A stretch of 39,183 nt of DNA from Willaertia magna (GCA_902984215.1 CADWAF010000229.1:1-39183), one strand, 5' to 3'. Shown: positions 11,501 through 21,689, counted from the first letter of the stretch. A program made the numbers and translations. The notes: generated by a model from the sequence alone, not told the origin.

Positions 11501-14110
11501 GATATATCTTGTGGTAAAACTGTATCATCAAACAAAGTTGAGATTTATTCTGATGTAAATATCCCTCCAAGCACTGTGGCTAAATATAAGGATAACAATG
11601 AACTTCTTCGCGATCTAATAACAACTACTACTGACAAAAAAACAGGTACCGTTTATATTACTTTAAATAATGATATGTTATCAAATCCACCAAAAGATTA
11701 CATTATAATTAAGAAAATTGATACCATTGGAAATGATGTTTATGTCAGTGAACTTATTTTAACAGCCCCAGATAATAAACCTTTGCCAGTAACAAAGATT
11801 GATAAGCTTATAAGAGATGAAAGTACTGGATCTACATATGCAGTAACAACTGAGAAAGACGTTGATGGAAATTCTAAGGTTATAGTTACTTATATCGATG
11901 AATTAAACAACAAAATAATTCCAGTTGGTGTTATTGAACAAGAAACTACAAAAGATCAATTAAGTACTTCCACAGTAGAAGGATCAAAATTAATAATACC
12001 AGGTAAAATCAATACAAATACTGAAACGCTGAGTGTTATTACTTTAAACAAAGATAAACCAGTTACTGTAATCACTAATACTCTTCCTCCTTCAATTTCA
12101 ACTAATGGTAACATAGTGGTAGCGAAAGATAAACAAGGAACGGAGTACGTTATTGTCGCAAGTGACAGTGGTTTAGATGTCTACAAAGTCAACCCATCTC
12201 TAGAAACTGGAAAGGACGTTACTTATACTAAGGTTATCTCCGAGCCTGATTTTATTATAAAACCTGGGCAATCTGTTGACGTAATTCATATGGACCCAGT
12301 AATTGTCATTAGAAATAACAATGATAACACTAAAATTACAATTAACTTAGATAACCTCACTACTGAAAAAGAAAAAACCTCAAAGACCTCAACAGATACT
12401 ATTCCTATTCGTAAAATACTCCCTACCATTACGGCTGTCTCACCTAATTATACACCTATGGAAGGAGGTTCTATACTTGGCTTAACAGGAAACGATATGA
12501 AGTTTGGTATGCATTCATCCCTCATCCTTAAGTACAATAATAAGGTGTTATCCAATCTACCTATTAAATACAAGTGTACTCATGAAATAGAATATTGTGT
12601 CCTAACCACAAATATCAAAGATACCTACAATTCTCTTTTGAATGGTTTAGATAAAATAGTTGTTGAAACTGAACTAGAATATCAATCAGCAGACGGAAGT
12701 ATTATATTTAACGTTAAAAGTAATTTAACTATTACTGTTTATGAGAATCATATTAAATCTGTTTTACCTTTACAAGCAACTGAAAATGATGTATTAAGTA
12801 TAAGTGGTGTGTTCTTTAACACTGGAATGACTGCTGTAAGGTTGACTTTACCAAAGCAATGGCCTGAACCTAATGTCATTAAGATTGTTAGTGCTACATA
12901 CGTAAATGAGTCAACTATCCAGATCGTGGTTCCTAAGTTTGATGTAAACAAGAAGATGATTACGCTTGAGGTAACAAATGACGGTAAAAGTTATTCATAC
13001 AAAGAAGGAGGGTTCTATTATATTGACCCAATTACTACAACAGATGATGTAGATTTAACAGATATTATTACAGTTTCTAATAACAATACCAATGCACCTC
13101 CAAATATCAAAGGAACTCAAGTTGTTATAACAAATCCTACTGAAAATACAATTACAATCTCACCAAACTTTAGAAGCAACAGTACTCAAGAAGTTTGTAA
13201 ATACGCTTCAAATCCTGAAACAACAGTAATTAGACAAGCAATTGTCTCAAAGAATTCTTATACTTTATTAGAAAAGACGATTTACATTACATTCACAATT
13301 GATGCTGCATCCTCCAGAAAGGGTAACGTTATGGAAATGTGGGCAATGTATGACAAGTCAAATTATTTTGCTGGATTTGTTGGTTATTCAGATTCTTCCC
13401 CAGTTTTATCAATGGACTATTTGTCACTAAAGAAACAAAATACTTCAACAATTACTTGTCCATTCAAAGAAGGAAGGTCTTACAAATTAAAATTAAGGAT
13501 AGAAAGAGTAAACTTGGGAGAAAATGTAGATTGGTTCAACACTGACAAATTTAATTCTTGGTTAATTATTGACTTAATTTATACTAAATATGACACTGTA
13601 GTTTGTACCTTAAAACAAGAACTTCCATATTCCTACATTGAATATAAAACAATTACTGAACAAAGAAACTATACCCTAGCCCTTGGTCAAAGTGCAACCT
13701 GTGCTGAACTTGGTACTGAAAATTCATTAAACCCTGGTGCAAATATGACTGTAGTAGTTGATAACATTGGTACCAGTTGTGAAGGAGCTTGCAATGGTGC
13801 CTCAGCTACTGTACCATCATTATCTAGTGGAGATTGGAAATTATTTGTAATTATTGGTGGATCAGTTGGAGGTGGTATTTTACTTGTACTTATCGTTACT
13901 CCAATAATAGTAGTTGCTGTATACTTTGCACGTAAAAAGAAACTTATGTTTGTTTATGATGAAGATAAAAGCACCTTACAAGAACTGTTTGAAAAACTTA
14001 ATGACCAAGATAATGAAGAAGAAGAAGAAGAAACTGATACTGTTCTATTTGACGAAGATGATGAAGTAGATGATGATGAATCATCTGTACCTTATAGAAA
14101 ATTCTTTTAA
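5543..14110 (+). CDS. Giant EGF-repeat, IPT/TIG-containing type I membrane protein
   Basis: About 2855 residues in a single exon. The open frame extends to a TTG at 5537, but the first ATG is 5543. Domains in order: signal peptide 1-26 (basic RRR, then a hydrophobic core); six four-Cys modules of about 60 residues (about 27-660), each ending C-x-Y-x-W-[YF]-R; two Pro/Ser/Val-rich linkers (about 506-596 and 673-771) that look mucin-like; about 31 six-Cys EGF-like repeats (about 772-1954) of the form CNGK...CSGNGxC...CxCxxGYxGxxCE; a Cys-poor region; two IPT/TIG-like domains (about 2290-2495, starting PTITAVSPNYTPMEGG); a further ectodomain; a transmembrane helix (about 2766-2795, LFVIIGGSVGGGILLVLIV); and a 60-residue acidic cytoplasmic tail. 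EGF plus IPT architectures occur in amoebozoan adhesion and self-recognition receptors and in metazoan plexin-like proteins. A surface adhesion or phagocytic receptor is the best inference. Confidence 0.85.
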   Translation: MKERRRLFVLCVMLLCIISISLIKADTCPDYTGDCTFPEYSAEEAAILFPEDTQLQELSPGCSDTLCQYSWYRESSALASGDVDFSFAAAPASSDSSLFTSAVLPPEDTSGDASDDALWHDTSDGLSCTLDFNGECSFIDSSVGYSIDGILYPDEETSNVECSSLDDFTSQPLCQYSWYRGDKSLGGDGGFVMFAPPEIPEVEPETTVILTDESNGLTCDLDFNGECSYMGNNVGYSADAILYPDEDTSSIECSSLEDFTNQPLCQYSWYRSEKFLNSDEGLLKYVLVTSNPTKGSNPTSSGNNTTPFFSSVVLPDTSGAFENELACNLDFNGDCSYMGDSLSYSVEAILYFDEDTSNTECSSLDDLTSQPLCQYSWYRSEKFLGGENSGDGFFGFDNPIVDLPNDNSTNYGNNTDDSSWIEPDLSTLSCQLTFNGDCSLLGVVDLSYDESSMEFPGNTDSSRTECSSMEDYFFDSLCDYDWFRKEQFLGSIDGNFSYSEETGIDNNNLPKPSPISPVSPSSPVVAPSTPMSSFPVIEPSVPVSPSPIAMPSIIETNPSVPPPAESTSSPIVQSSPSIPITSNSTPPIFSSPVVLSSPLSCPLNFNGDCSLLGIVDLSYDKSSMEFPGNTDSSSKRCSTIEDYYFDSLCDYDWFRKEQFLGSDQPYTGGIEYDSSTPEPTPIPKISPTPVASNSAPVDSPIVMPSTIPIVPSPSILPPTSISSPLVQPSFVPLTSVSSSYVVSPSAPSVKPSTSKNSSPVEIPGNYSLPNVPHCSTNCSWNGECIGNEICDCKNGFGGIDCSIFVCNGKLSSDPLACGDNGLCTGPNTCTCKSEDYTGPWCDEFVCGLYQRNDPRVCSGKGSCKEKDVCQCIDGYFGANCEIFTCSGIMTNSSIICSGKGKCSSPDKCECNNGYTGTNCEIPVCHSKRGDEPTACSGHGTCTAFDTCSCLLGWTGLNCEIPICNGYQGSNACSKRGACVAPDLCVCDSGYKGIDCEISLCFGSNSTDTQNVCSGNGKCLEKDTCSCHTGYSGSDCSLPVCYGKVANEPNVCGGKGKCTSKDNCVYPICNGKLAIDQDVCSGSGDCTGSGCVCKPGYSGNDCEIPICFEKPKGPLACNGRGVCSASNKCDCDAGYGGIECEFNLCNGKTPTDPSVCSGNGVCVGLDKCECKVGYEGDDCEKIVTSLTCNGKYNADPTVCNGRGICTSLDTCQCKPGFSGTFCEISSCLGLPSTDENVCNKNGTCTSTDTCVCETKYVNNKCEEHSCNGKLASNPEACSGNGVCFGLDKCSCLPGFTGNNCEKFDCFGLSNISPSTCSSKGKCATKDKCTCNSGFTGLDCSIPVCNGVPSNDSSVCSRNGMCGLNVDGEPVCKCNEGWSGSNCDIPICTKSCGNGICKAPNVCECKNGFVGDKCDTHTCSGKLPTDPSVCSSRGSCVGLNTCFCNGGKYSGSECEVELCFGKPKNMTGVCSGHGLCESPDVCKCQPGYKGSECQYFHCDDVDSCSYHGTCVGPNTCQCASQFTGSDCSQPVCYGKSVNACSGSGTCERDTATTTVCKCNPGYFGTECEIPSCKGLIASDPKVCSGIGMCNSLDNCTCNQGYTGNNCETPICFGVIGSSACNGNGDCIGYDQCKCKTGYTGPNCERHTCNGVDELSPSVCSSHGSCIGPGKCLCKDGFEGKYCEYSVCSEKTSLDPSACRGRGTCYGGVCNCKAAYSGGECEFSTCNGKNSSSSTVCSGHGACIDTDTCVCASGYTGSNCEQSICFGKVDTDITVCSGRGLCVSPGKCDCKVGYYGSNCENSVCFGKNGTSGCYNNGNCIDVNTCSCNDGYFGIDCRHTVCSGYKSTEPKVCSGNGQCISKDKCSCKPGYGGKNCEFYQCFGKVSSDPDTCNGRGLCVDLDTCDCQGRYIGSKCEIPLCFGIPANDTNSCSQKGLCLDNNKCECSAGFTGDKCQFIDATDPSRECKGEFVLSNQFSLIGNKLYFVMVMLDISCGKTVSSNKVEIYSDVNIPPSTVAKYKDNNELLRDLITTTTDKKTGTVYITLNNDMLSNPPKDYIIIKKIDTIGNDVYVSELILTAPDNKPLPVTKIDKLIRDESTGSTYAVTTEKDVDGNSKVIVTYIDELNNKIIPVGVIEQETTKDQLSTSTVEGSKLIIPGKINTNTETLSVITLNKDKPVTVITNTLPPSISTNGNIVVAKDKQGTEYVIVASDSGLDVYKVNPSLETGKDVTYTKVISEPDFIIKPGQSVDVIHMDPVIVIRNNNDNTKITINLDNLTTEKEKTSKTSTDTIPIRKILPTITAVSPNYTPMEGGSILGLTGNDMKFGMHSSLILKYNNKVLSNLPIKYKCTHEIEYCVLTTNIKDTYNSLLNGLDKIVVETELEYQSADGSIIFNVKSNLTITVYENHIKSVLPLQATENDVLSISGVFFNTGMTAVRLTLPKQWPEPNVIKIVSATYVNESTIQIVVPKFDVNKKMITLEVTNDGKSYSYKEGGFYYIDPITTTDDVDLTDIITVSNNNTNAPPNIKGTQVVITNPTENTITISPNFRSNSTQEVCKYASNPETTVIRQAIVSKNSYTLLEKTIYITFTIDAASSRKGNVMEMWAMYDKSNYFAGFVGYSDSSPVLSMDYLSLKKQNTSTITCPFKEGRSYKLKLRIERVNLGENVDWFNTDKFNSWLIIDLIYTKYDTVVCTLKQELPYSYIEYKTITEQRNYTLALGQSATCAELGTENSLNPGANMTVVVDNIGTSCEGACNGASATVPSLSSGDWKLFVIIGGSVGGGILLVLIVTPIIVVAVYFARKKKLMFVYDEDKSTLQELFEKLNDQDNEEEEEETDTVLFDEDDEVDDDESSVPYRKFF
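5618..7530 (+). repeat. Six tandem four-Cys modules (coding repeat)
   Basis: Copies begin near 5620, 5923, 6190, 6505, 6825 and 7340. The pattern is C-x-L-x-F-N-G-[ED]-C-S at the start, an internal EC-S-S, and L-C-[QD]-Y-[SD]-W-[YF]-R at the end. Copies 5 and 6 share a perfect 45-nt stretch (6968-7012 and 7481-7525), so this pair duplicated or converted recently. I do not recognise the module as a named domain. Confidence 0.75.
7859..11405 (+). repeat. Array of about 31 EGF-like repeats (coding repeat)
   Basis: Units of about 36-40 codons with six Cys each follow one another without a break. DNA between units has diverged while the Cys spacing is kept, which indicates an old array under selection. 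Unit 8 (about 8659-8739) is short: it lacks the last two Cys and the GYxGxxC segment. Units 17 and 20 have shorter first loops. Confidence 0.85.
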
Positions 14111-14212
14111 ATAAATTATTAATAAATTTATTTGTTTACTAGTATATGAAAGATTTTCAATGGCTTGTGTCTTTAACTTTGGGCTACTGTAACTAAAAAG
14201 TATGTAATTCTA

Positions 14213-14220
14213 GCGGGAAG
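14213..14220. promoter_or_regulatory. Possible E2F-like half site
   Basis: GCGGGAAG, one base off the TTTCCCGC complement, lies 83 nt before the ATG at 14304. Weak on its own; reported because similar sites recur before other chromatin and replication genes here. Confidence 0.25.
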
Positions 14221-14303
14221 AATAAAAACAAACTGAATAATTGAAACAATAAGGTCAACAACTTGACAATTTTTGTAAAACATTTCAAAACCGTCAAAAA
14301 AAA

Positions 14304-15506
14304 ATGCCACCTAGAAAGAAGACTGATTCTAAAAGAAAGAGAACAACAAAAGATGAGCAAGGAAAGGAATTTGTTCCAATGTATAAGAAGATAGCTTCAA
14401 AAGCTGGAAGAAGTACAAATAGAAAACCTTTATCAGAAACAACAAAACAAGAAATTGAAGAAAAAAAGAAACAACAACAATTAGAAGAAGCATCTAATAA
14501 AACTAGAGTTGGTAGAAAGAAAAAAACAACTAAGCCTCATTCCGAAGAAGTTGAAGCTTTGTGGCAAGGATGGAAAGATGTATTTCTTGTAGGAACTGAA
14601 TGGAACTGTTATGATTTTGTCTATAAAATTGAATGGGATTTTGACCACTTACATGACTTTTTATTTGAAGAAAAGGAAGATGAAAAGGCTAAAAAAGAAG
14701 ATGAAAAAAAAGAAGATGATAAAGAAGAAAAGAAAAAGACAATTGAAGAAAGAATGCCAGAAGGTAAAAAATGTTTCGTATTTGGATGTACTGAACCACA
14801 ATTAATTAATGGAGAAATGGTTTACATACCAGCATTAATTGCAGTAGTAAGTGATTTAGCACCACCTGAAAAGATTGGAATTAGTTCAGTTCAAATGGTT
14901 AAAGAAGATATTGTTGATATGGATGAATTAAAAATGTCTTGGACTCCATTCATTCCTAAAAATGAGACTGCTAAAAATATTTCTTTCGGAAATTTACCAA
15001 ATGTTTTTGCTCTTCATTGTAATTTAAGAAGAAGTCAATTGAAGAGGATGAAAGAGGAAGATGTTAGACGTTATGAATATTGTTTACCTTATTGTTTTAG
15101 GCCTAATAGGGTTATAGATGAAATTAAAAAGGAAAATGAAGGTTCTATTGAAATGTTATATGTTATTGATGGTAAGAGAAGTGCTCAATTTAGTTTTGAT
15201 CCAGAATCTGATGATTTAGATACTATTGTAGAAGAAGTATGTGAAGATTATGATTTGGATCAAAAGAAGCATGAAAAGGATTTGAAAGATTTTATTAAGG
15301 ATGAAGTTAAAAAACAAAAGGAAAAGGTTAAAGAAAAGATTAATCAAAAACAAAAGGAAATTGATAAAATGTCTCAAGAACAAGTGAAAGCTTTAAATGA
15401 AATGAAGGTTTACAAATTTTATCCTCAAAATTCTAATCCAGATCTTTCTAGTTTTAAGGTTAGTTATGTTAATAGATATTATGGTAAAGCAGATAAAATG
15501 TTTTAA
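14304..15506 (+). CDS. HIT4-like conserved nuclear protein (tentative)
   Basis: 400 residues; the ATG follows an A-tract. The N-terminal 80 residues are Lys/Arg-rich with nuclear localisation-type clusters. A globular region starts at about residue 85 (LWQGWKDVFLVGTEWNCYDF), is broken by a Lys/Glu insert (about 122-150), and goes on with FGCTEPQL, IPALIAVVSDLAPPEKIGI, FALHCNLRRSQLKRMK, YEYCLPYCF and a C-terminal charged helix. The end carries YKFYPQNSNPDLSSFKVSY and NRYYGKA. I recall these blocks from a plant nuclear family that includes HEAT INTOLERANT 4, a chromocentre protein; the match is from memory and needs a search. If right, it would act in chromatin organisation. The stop codon lies 5 nt from the stop of the convergent ankyrin gene, so their 3' UTRs must overlap. 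Confidence 0.6.
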   Translation: MPPRKKTDSKRKRTTKDEQGKEFVPMYKKIASKAGRSTNRKPLSETTKQEIEEKKKQQQLEEASNKTRVGRKKKTTKPHSEEVEALWQGWKDVFLVGTEWNCYDFVYKIEWDFDHLHDFLFEEKEDEKAKKEDEKKEDDKEEKKKTIEERMPEGKKCFVFGCTEPQLINGEMVYIPALIAVVSDLAPPEKIGISSVQMVKEDIVDMDELKMSWTPFIPKNETAKNISFGNLPNVFALHCNLRRSQLKRMKEEDVRRYEYCLPYCFRPNRVIDEIKKENEGSIEMLYVIDGKRSAQFSFDPESDDLDTIVEEVCEDYDLDQKKHEKDLKDFIKDEVKKQKEKVKEKINQKQKEIDKMSQEQVKALNEMKVYKFYPQNSNPDLSSFKVSYVNRYYGKADKMF

Positions 15507-15511
15507 ATAAA

Positions 15512-17784
15512 TTATCCATTACTATTATTATTTTTAATTTCATGTGATGCTTTAATTAATAACTTGGCAACTTCAACACTACCTGCTTGTGAGGCAAGGA
15601 TGAGAGGAGTTCTACCGCTGCCATCTTTTGTGTTTAACTTTGCTCCAAACTTTAATAGTGCCTTAACACAAAGTACACTACCACTTAAACAACTTAAATG
15701 AAGAGAAGTAAATCCCTCTTTGTCTGTGTGATCTACATTGGAACCCTTTTCCATCAACAATTCACAAATTTCTGGTCTGTCCTTTTCGCAAGCATCAAAC
15801 AAGGGTGTTCTGTTATACTTGTCAGTGGCAGAAATATTTGCTTCATTTTCTAGTAACTTTTTAACAACCTCAATGCTTCCGTTTTTGCAAGCATTATGCA
15901 GTGCCGATTTATTTTCTTCAACGTCACTAACTTCGTTCAAAGATGCCTTATTACTTAATAATAGATTGCAAATGTCAACATTACCCAAGGCACTGGCAAG
16001 TAGAATTGGAGAATTCTTTCCCTTCTCATCAAATGCATTTACGTCAGCGCCAGCCCTTAGCAAAAAATCTACCATTTCAATATTCTGTATTTTAATTGCA
16101 TTCAATAAAGGAGTAAAACCATTCTCATCTCTTTCTTCAAGTTTTAATTCTTTTTTCTTTGTCATTTCCTTAACTACTTCTGTATATTTACAACAAATAG
16201 CTTGTTGGAGTATTGTATTATAACCAGGATTAATTGCTTTATATATAGCACCTCTAGTAGATAGTGCATAAATTGAATCTCCAACAGTGTCATCTCTTAC
16301 ATAACCTACAAACTTTCTATCCACATTAGATCCAAATCTTAGTAGCACAAGAGCTGTGTCTTGTTGCTCTTCGTTGAGAGCTATTTGTAAGGCAGTCATA
16401 CCATTATTATCTTCTTGATGAATATTGGCTCCCTTATTAATCAATAACTCAATCAAAGCCACATGTCCTCTTGAAGCTGCCTCTTGTAATGGTGTTCTTT
16501 TTTGATTATTCAATTGATTGACAACCACCTTCTTCTCAGATAGAATTAACTCAGCAATCTCTAAATTCCCAATATAAGCACAAATATGAAGGCAAGTATT
16601 ACCTTGTAAATTCTGATCATTTACACTTAATTTCTTATCCATAAAGTACTTTACAAGTTCCTTAGAGTTTGCACTAACTGCCCAATGAATTGCTGTATTT
16701 CCAAATCTATCAGTCGTGTTTGGTTTTGCTTTCAATCCAATTAATTTATCTACAATTTCCATATTATTTAAATATGAATATCTATTAATTAAAGTTAAGC
16801 CATCTTTAGCAATGTAATTAACGTCTGCGTTACATTTTGTGATCAATAATTTTAATAATTCCCAATTTTGAGTAGAACAACACTCATCAATTGGTGTTCT
16901 TCCTAATACATCTTCAGAATACAGTAAAGATAAATCAAATTTCATTTTCAAATAGTATTCAATAACATCTTTCTTGTTATTAGCAACAGCGTAATGAAGT
17001 ATCGTCTTCCCACTATTGATGTCCCTCTTGTAAGGTGATTGCCCTAATTCATTAAGAAAGGTTAATCTTTTTACATCACCTTGAGCTGCAGCCTCATGTA
17101 AAATTGTTAAATTACTTTCCGATCTAATTTCCTCAAAATCTAATGAAGATCCATTCTCCATTAGTAACTTCACAATTGAGGCATTGTAATTATTAAAAGC
17201 TATATCAATAGGTCTCAATCCCTTATCATCAATACAATCTACATTCATTCGTTTAATTACTCCTTTCTTTGAAGGATGAACAACCTCTATAGCCAATAAG
17301 GTTTTTATCATATTTTCATCTTTATTATTAGTTGCAATGTGTAGACCAGTATCTCCATTAATTGTTATATTAAAATCAGCTCTGTTTTCTACTAATACAT
17401 TAACAATATCGCAATGTCCTAATTTTACAGCTAAGGTAATTGGATAATCAATTACTTTCTCCACCTCAGTACTTCCTGAACTACCATGATTTGTTCCCTT
17501 AATTTCTAGATCGGGATCAATATTATACTCTTGGAATAATTCTTCTACATCTTCAACTTGACCTAACTTTATATACTCTACTAAGGCTTGTTCCGGTGAA
17601 GTATTTTCATCAATTTTAATTACTTTACGTTTAGATGTACTATTTGATTTCTTCTCTTCCACCTTCTTATCCTATTAAAAGTAATAATTAGTTTTTCTCT
17701 ACATCTATGCATTATCATTCCACTTACTTTTTTACTTGTATCCATCGCATTCATCACCATAGATGACATCAGCAATTTCTTCAT
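15512..17784 (-). CDS. Large ankyrin-repeat protein
   Basis: Two exons. The open frame's leading Met codon at 17662 is a GTG, not a start. An upstream exon, 17784-17728, begins with ATG (MKKLLMSSMVMNAMDTSKK). It is joined by a 56-nt phase-0 intron (GTAAGT donor at 17727, AG at 17673-17672) to exon 2, 17671-15512. A stop precedes the ATG in frame. The product is 738 residues. From about residue 60 to the end it is a continuous solenoid of roughly 20 ankyrin repeats, with typical GxTxLHxA and VxxLLxxGAxxN motifs such as GKTILHYAV, GNTAIHWAV, GNTCLHICA, KRTPLQEAASRGHVALIELLI and GRTPLILASQAGSVEVAKLLI. There is no catalytic, membrane or zinc-finger domain. A scaffold or adaptor role is likely; the partner is unknown. 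It is divergent from coatomer alpha, with about 112 nt between the starts. Confidence 0.85.
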
Positions 17785-17896
17785 TCTCCAATAGTAAGCC
17801 TTTTACCTTGCAGCCAACACGCAGCGTTTTGCTCTTGTCCAAAAAAACAAAAACAAACTTTGCCAAAATTTTTTATTTTTTTATATAAAAAAAAAA

Positions 17897-20800
17897 ATGA
17901 TCATAAAGTTTGAAACCAAGAGTCAAAGAGTTAAAGGATTGTGTTTCCATCCTAAAAGACCTTGGATTCTTGCAAGTTTACATAGTGTAAATACGGGAGT
18001 AATTCAACTATGGGATTATCGTATGGGTACTATGATTGATTCCTTTCATGAACATGAAGGTAAGATTTAATAAAAACATGTTAAAAAAAATTGATAAATT
18101 AATTTAAATAGGACCTATTAGAGGATTAGATTTTCACCCAACTCAACCTCTTTTTGTTAGTGGAGGTGATGATTATAAAATTAAAGTTTGGAACTATAAA
18201 TTAAAACGATGTTTATTTACATTAACTGGACATTATGATTATGTTAGAACTGTAGAATTCCATAAAGAACAAGTAAATATCTTTTTTCTTTTTATTAATT
18301 TATCCTAACAATTTTTATTTAAGCCTTGGATAGTTTCAGCCTCAGATGACCAAACTGTTAGAATTTGGAATTGGCAATCCCGTACTTGTATTTCAGTATT
18401 ACCAGGTCATAATCATTATGTAATGTGTGCATCATTCCATCCTAAACAAGATTTAGTAGTTTCCGCATCATTAGATCAAACTATTCGTGTTTGGGATATT
18501 TCTGCTTTAAAACAAAAGAGTGCAACTAGTGGAGGTTTTGGAACAACTGGTAGTTCCGCAGGTGATGAATTTTTAAAATTTACTCAATTAAATCAAGAAT
18601 TCTTTAATACAGGTGATGCTTTAGTAAAGTATGTATTAGAAGGACATGATAGAGGAGTAAATTGGGCTCAATTCCATCCTAAATCTGATTTAATTGTTTC
18701 TGCATCGGATGATAGAACAGTAAGAACATGGAAGATAACAGATCAAAGAGCATGGGCTGTGGATACATATACTGGTCATTCACATAATGTTTCATGTGCT
18801 GTTTTTCATGAAAAGAAGGATATGATTATTTCTGCAAGTGAAGATAAAACTTTACGATTTTATGATATGGGTAAAGCCCAATTTATTAAAAGTTATAAAA
18901 GAGAATATGAAAGATTTTGGGTTTTAGATGTACATCCACATCAAAATTTAATTGCTGCTGGACATGATGGAGGTTTAATTGTTTTTAAATTAGAAAGAGA
19001 AAGACCTGCATTTACTAGTGTTAAAAATGTTCTTTATTATATGAAAGATAAATATTTAAGAGAAGTAAAGAATGGAAAGGATACACCAATTGCAATTTTA
19101 CGTAAATCTTCATCTGGTTCTTCAAGAGGTTTAATCTTTGATTCAAGTATGAGTTATTGTATCGTCACATCAGACCATGAAGGTGGTACTTTTGAATTAT
19201 TTGAAGTTAAAAAGTCATCTACTTCATCTGAAGATGTTCAAATTAAAAATCCAGTACGTAAAGGAAAAGGTTTATTTGCAGCATTTGTTGGCTTACAAAA
19301 GTTTGCAACTTATGATCCAAAAGAAAAGAAAGTTTTTGTTCATTCTACAGTTTCCGATAGAACAAAAGAAGTTACCCTTGATGTTGGTCCTGTTGAAAGA
19401 ATTTTCCCAGCTGTTTCAGGTAGATTATTAATTGCTACTGAAGATAAAGTTCATTTATATGATTTTGAACAACAAAAGATTGTTGCTAGTGCAAGCACTC
19501 CAGGTGTTAAATTTGCTATTTGGTCAGATGATGGTTCTAAATTAGCTTTATTAAGCAAACACATGATTACCATTTTAGATAGTAAATTTAATGTATTATG
19601 TACTGTACTTGAAACTATTAGAGTTAAAAGTGGAGCATTTGATAAAGATGGTGTATTTATTTATACTACTTTAAATCACATGAAATACTGTTTACCATCA
19701 GGAGATTTTGGTACTATCAAAACACTGGAATTACCAATTTATATTGCACATGTAGATGGAAATAATATTTCATTTATTGATAGAGAAAATAATGTTAAAG
19801 TCACTACAATTGATTCAACTGAATATAAATTTAAATTAGCTCTTTCACAAGGAAGAACTGGTGACATTAAAAAGATTATGGGAGAAGCTAAAATTCTTGG
19901 TGAATCCATCATTGCATATTTACAACAAAAAGGTTATCCTGAAATCGCTCTTAACTTTGTAGAAGATGAAGTAACTAAATTTAATTTAGCTCTCGAATGT
20001 GGTGATATTAAAACTGCTTTTGATGTTGCTCAAAAGTTAGATAAGAAAGAATGTTGGAATAATTTAGGATCAGAAGCATTAAAACAAGGTGATATTGTGG
20101 CTGTTGAAAAGGCTTATCAAAAGACAAAGAACTTTGAAAGACTTTCATTCCTCTACACAATTACTGGTAATACTCAAAAATTAGAGGGGATGTTAAAGAT
20201 TGCAAATGTTAGAAATGATGTAATGTCTCGTTTCCATAATGCTTTATATTTAGGAAACACTGAAGAAAGAGTTAAAATCTTACAACAAGCTGGACAAACA
20301 AATCTTGCATATATGACAGCAAAAACTCATGGTTTAGAAGAATTAGCAGAAGAAATTAAGAAAGAATTAGGTGAAGATTTTATAATGCCAGAACTTGATT
20401 TTGAACCACAAATCTTAAAACCTCCTAAACCTATTATGATTGAAGGAAATTGGCCTTTATTACACACAGAAACAGTTGACTACTCTGATATTACAAAGAC
20501 TGCAGAAACGATAATGGATGAAGAAGCAATCAATGATTGGGTAGAAGGTATTGAGATTCCAGGAGATGAAAATGCAATTCCTACTACAACAACAACACCA
20601 TCAATACCTACAGTTGGTGGCGGCTCAGAAGAAGACACTGATTGGGGTGATTCCATTGATATTCCAATTGAAATGCAAGCAACGGCAAGTTCTGGAAGTA
20701 GATTTATTGCACCAAAAGTTGGAAGAAGTGCAACTGAACAATGGCCACTTAATTCTCAATCACCAGCAGATCATATTGCTGCAGGATCATTTGACACAGC

Positions 20801-21689
20801 AATGGAAATACTTTCTAAAGCAATTGGTATCAAGAACTTTGCTCCTTTAAAAGAACAATTCCTATCAATCTATGCTTCTTCTAATTTATTAATGCCAGTA
20901 TCACCTCTTTTACCTAGTTTACCTATTCCATTACAAAGAAATATTAAGGGAGATAATGAACAAAGTAAAGATTCTAGTTTACCAAAACTTTGTATTTTAA
21001 ATATTACTGAATTACAAGCTAAAGTTAAAGAAGCAATTAAATTATTTAATCCAACTACTTTTAAGAATTCATTAGATTTATTCCGAGAGATTATGAGACA
21101 ACTTTTATTAATACCTATAAATTCAAAGAAAGATGAAAGAGAATTTAAAGAAACATTATCTTCATGTATGGAATATGTTGTTGCTTTAAGAATGGAATTA
21201 AATCGAAGAGATGTTCAAAATTCAGATCCAAAAAGAGCAATAGAATTAGCAGCTTATGTCACAAGATGTAAACTTCAAAGTTCTCATATAGTTTTATGTT
21301 TAAATTCTGCAATGACAGTTGCTTTTAAGAATGAAAATAATTTAACAGCAGCAACATTTGCAAATAGATTAATTAAATCAGGTCCACCAGAAAAGATTCT
21401 TAAACAAGCACAATACGTTATACAAGAAAAGGAAAAGAAACCAAGTGATAAACTTGAAATTGATTATGACGATAGAAATCCATTTGTAATTTGTAATATT
21501 TCTTTAACTCCAATTTATGCAGGTTCAGAAAAAGTTGCATGTTCCTATTGTGGTGCTCATTATCTACCTAAATATAATGGAGAACAATGTACTGTTTGTG
21601 AAATGGGTACTGTAGGTAAAAAGGTCATTGGTTTATATGAATATCAAAATGCTTTCAAGACAACTGTACATGATGAAGAAGATTTTTAA
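17897..21689 (+). CDS. COPA: Coatomer subunit alpha (alpha-COP)
   Basis: Three exons: 17897-18059, 18112-18272 and 18324-21689. Introns are 52 and 51 nt, and the total is 1229 residues, the usual size for alpha-COP. The N-terminus ([19 protein letters not shown]) starts a WD40 propeller with repeats ending in WD or WN dipeptides (IQLWDYR, IKVWNYK, VRIWNWQ, IRVWDIS, VRTWKI). The coatomer WD-associated region follows (about 340-770), then an acidic linker, and a C-terminal alpha-COP domain with the Cys motif [20 protein letters not shown]. In COPI the WD40 propeller binds dilysine cargo tails and the C-terminus binds epsilon-COP, for Golgi-to-ER retrieval. The first two exons are small and easily missed; the long frame seen from 18423 is only the 3' part. 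Confidence 0.95.
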
